A stretch of 35,184 bases of DNA, from assembly GCA_000787465.1 (NCBI GenBank), contig JSYX01000289.1, positions 1 to 35,184 on the forward strand. Direction: 5' to 3'. Shown here in pieces: positions 33,232 through 35,184 of this stretch. This DNA comes from Thermomucor indicae-seudaticae. Its lineage: Eukaryota; Mucoromycota; Mucoromycetes; Mucorales; Lichtheimiaceae. Made by a program: the position numbers and the translations under genes. The notes beneath the pieces were generated by a model. That model was not told the origin of the DNA and did not search any database. It saw nothing but the letters and a program-made list of their open reading frames with translations. Within the stretch, counting starts at the first letter, position 1; each line of letters opens with the position of its first letter.

Positions 33232-33994
33232 CGAAATACCTGCCACGCGACGCTGTATATCGTTCCATTTCGAACGCTGGTCTATCCGAATGCTACTACC
33301 GCCTTTTCCCAGATGCATTGTACACAAAGACCGAGATGGACCGAGCTGAAAACCCCATATGCGACAAAGCAAGTACCCTCGTCGTGGATCTCTTCCATCT
33401 GCACGTAATCGAAATAATCGATCTTCAACAATGTCGCCAAGACAGTCGAAGCTGGTGGACAATTAACATCAGCAAGTTTGGTTCTCTTTGGTTTCTGTTA
33501 CAGCATAATGTTTTCGAACAATGTAAACTGCACTTATATAGATTTTTGTTGTTATCCTTAAACCCATTGATTAAAGGCATCAACAATTGAACAAGTCCCG
33601 ATAACCGTGGTTTTTGACAGAAAAGGTTTTGTGCTGCAGTGGAGAGCCAAGTTTTCCCAGCTTGCGGCAAGGCTAGCCAATCGCGTGCTTTCTTTTGAAC
33701 ATCCGATCTCGAACATTGCCTTATCGCAGGCGTGGAATCGCATGGCGTTGTTCTGCGGTTTGTGTCCGTATTGGACGATTTAAGTTTTCATCTAACCTTT
33801 CTGCTTTTCCATATTATTTAGAAGGAAAAAAGTCAAGAACCATGTTTCGTTTGCGTTTCTTGTCGCACTGCGAATACTTTATAGCAGTGCTTTAGGAGTG
33901 TTGGAGCCCTTTTCCCGTCTTATACTATTTGTAAATGCGATCCATTCGGAAAAGCCCAAAATCTTAAGGTGAAGGAAGATTGTCACCGAGTTTA
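33232..33994. other. Transposon debris between two broken transposases
   Basis: Plus-strand frames at 33243-33590 and about 33590-33785 have residual coding character (for example LFHLHVIEIIDLQQC and VFDRKGFVLQWRAKFSQLAA) but no domain and frequent stops. They may be the decayed 3' part of the Tnp2/KDZ-like element. Confidence 0.35.
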
Positions 33995-35165
33995 TTAATC
34001 TATTACATCTATAGAACTCTCGTTTTGTAGGTCCCTCACAACTGGTTCGTCATCAAGCACAGCGATTCCGATAAGGGAATCCGCTGCTCCGCGTCGAACT
34101 CCAACGAGTCCATATTGATTTGCCCTCGGCTTGTCATCGATGAAGAAGATGCGCGAAAGGCAGTCCAAGAGTCTGCCCCCGACACGGTTGTCGTAGCACC
34201 GGCGTCAAATAAACTCAAAAAGGTTCTTCTGCATGAGCTCAGCGGTACGACGCCGAGATGGAATACCCATTTTGATGCCATTCTACGCACCTGCAGAACA
34301 TGAAAAATGAGTATGCATTAACGACGGAAGACGGAACTGAGTGCGACTTACCCTCAATTGTGTTGGTGCTCATGCCATCGGCACGTCCAAAGCCTTCGGA
34401 ATGGTTGACGACTTCGTAGCGGTATCCAAGCTCAGGCAAACGCCTATACGCAGCCCAACCGTCAGAGTGCATGATAGACCCCGGGTGAATATACTCGGTA
34501 ATGATGTCCAAAAGTGTGTCCTGGTCCCGGGATTCTACCGTGAACGCTGCGAATCGCCGTTCTTCTGTTTTCTCCACAGCACCAAAGACCCAAACGTCTT
34601 CAACTCGATGGCCCCGGTTATACTTGCGTTTGCCGAACTTGCTTTCGTCGATTTCGACCACTATACCGGGACCCCGGATTTTCTCGCCTAACAAAAAGCA
34701 ATGTTAAACAATCAAGAACACGCGAATACGGACATCCAGATCTGGATGACATGCCTCGGATGGTGGGTTCGATGTCCGCAATAATTAATTGTCGGTAATC
34801 AGCAACGATGTCCCAGATGGAGTGGAAACTGAGTTTGGTAAGTTTCGGATCATCGTAAAGCTCAGCCCGGAAAGCCACAGATAACCGCCAAAAAGAAACT
34901 TATTGCTGGCTATCCGGCAAATAGAATCCGCGCGGTAGGAACGTTCGTGAGTACAAGGACTGCAGCGGAAGGTGTCTCGACCGCAGATCGGTTCCGCAGA
35001 CCCAGCATGACGCACGGTGACCCCGCTAATGCTGCATTCCATCGACTCGTAGTAAACTCCTTGACTGTATAGATAGCGATCGCACTCGACCTCATCCAAG
35101 AAGAAAGGTCCATCGTGGCTGGGAAGATCTTCGTGAACAGGCATACTGCGAACAAAGGAGGGCAT
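33995..35165 (-). pseudogene. Decayed Merlin/IS1595-like DDE transposase
   Basis: On the minus strand, exon-like blocks at 35165-about 34744, 34687-34352 and 34290-33995 are separated by intron-like gaps. The first contains a Cys-rich zinc-binding segment (CSISGVTVRHAG... ICGRDTFRCSPC) but shifts frame near 34880, after which LTKLSFHSIWDIVADYRQLI continues in another frame. The second is the catalytic core: VVEIDESKFGKRKYNRGH (first Asp), GSIMHSDGWAAYRRL (second Asp) and MSTNTIEG (N-x-EG ending). The third reads NGIKMGIPSRRRTAELMQKN and LFEF, broken by TAG at 34283-34285 and TGA at 34205-34207, both where Trp is expected. IS1595-type cores are the hallmark of eukaryotic Merlin transposons. 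The window ends before any terminal repeat could be seen. Confidence 0.75.
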
Positions 35166-35184
35166 TCAGAACTACATGGTTGAT

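Noticed and set aside
1..35184. tRNA, rRNA or CRISPR features
   Set aside because: I looked for T-loop GGTTCGAATC-type strings with matching stems and for regularly spaced repeats and found none. A scan with tRNAscan-SE and Rfam would be decisive.

Overview
The window reads as nuclear DNA of an early-diverging fungus, most likely Mucorales (Mucoromycota). The genes are dense and carry many short introns (about 40-125 nt) with GTATGT/GTAAGT-type donors and CTAAC-like branch sites. One gene belongs to an unnamed family that I recall as multicopy in Mucorales. Transposon remnants fill the right end. All exon joins below were made by hand, by matching reading frame, splice sites and family conservation. 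No search was run.

Layout. (1) 494-3344 (+): a 13-exon ortholog of the ATAC-complex acetyltransferase KAT14/CSRP2BP. (2) 3345-5162: no gene supported, possibly a decayed retroelement. (3) 5163-7593 (+): Ase1/PRC1 microtubule bundler. (4) 7684-7790: MITE-like element. (5) 7929-10219 (+): Vps45 SM protein, convergent with (6) 10378-11238 (-): eIF6/Tif6. (7) 11963-13666 (+): Mucorales-type family protein with a disturbed frame. (8) 13843-13932: hairpin MITE. (9) 14148-18375 (-): DDB1, with a GC-AG intron. (10) 18855-20628 (-): aldehyde dehydrogenase. (11) 21857-22771 (+): intronless low-complexity orphan with a TATA box. (12) 22981-24408 (-): two-RRM protein. (13) 24970-26059 (-): mitochondrial uL3, divergent from (14) 26422-27812 (+): Mak11/PAK1IP1. 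(15) 27979-30566 (+): Zn2Cys6 transcription factor. (16) 30630-31545 (-): SNRNP48/U11-48K of the minor spliceosome. (17) about 32250-33231 (+) and 33995-35165 (-): broken transposases of a Tnp2/KDZ-like and a Merlin/IS1595-like element.

Most genes are unrelated housekeeping functions: chromatin and ubiquitin-ligase adaptors (KAT14, DDB1), ribosome biogenesis and ribosomal proteins (Tif6, Mak11, uL3m), splicing (U11-48K), trafficking (Vps45), cytokinesis (Ase1) and metabolism (ALDH). KAT14 and U11-48K are best known from animals and plants and are absent from the standard yeast models. Finding both here suggests this lineage kept ancestral ATAC-like and minor-spliceosome machinery. The transposon stops found at the right end are each one C-to-T or G-to-A change from a sense codon, which suggests decay by cytosine deamination.
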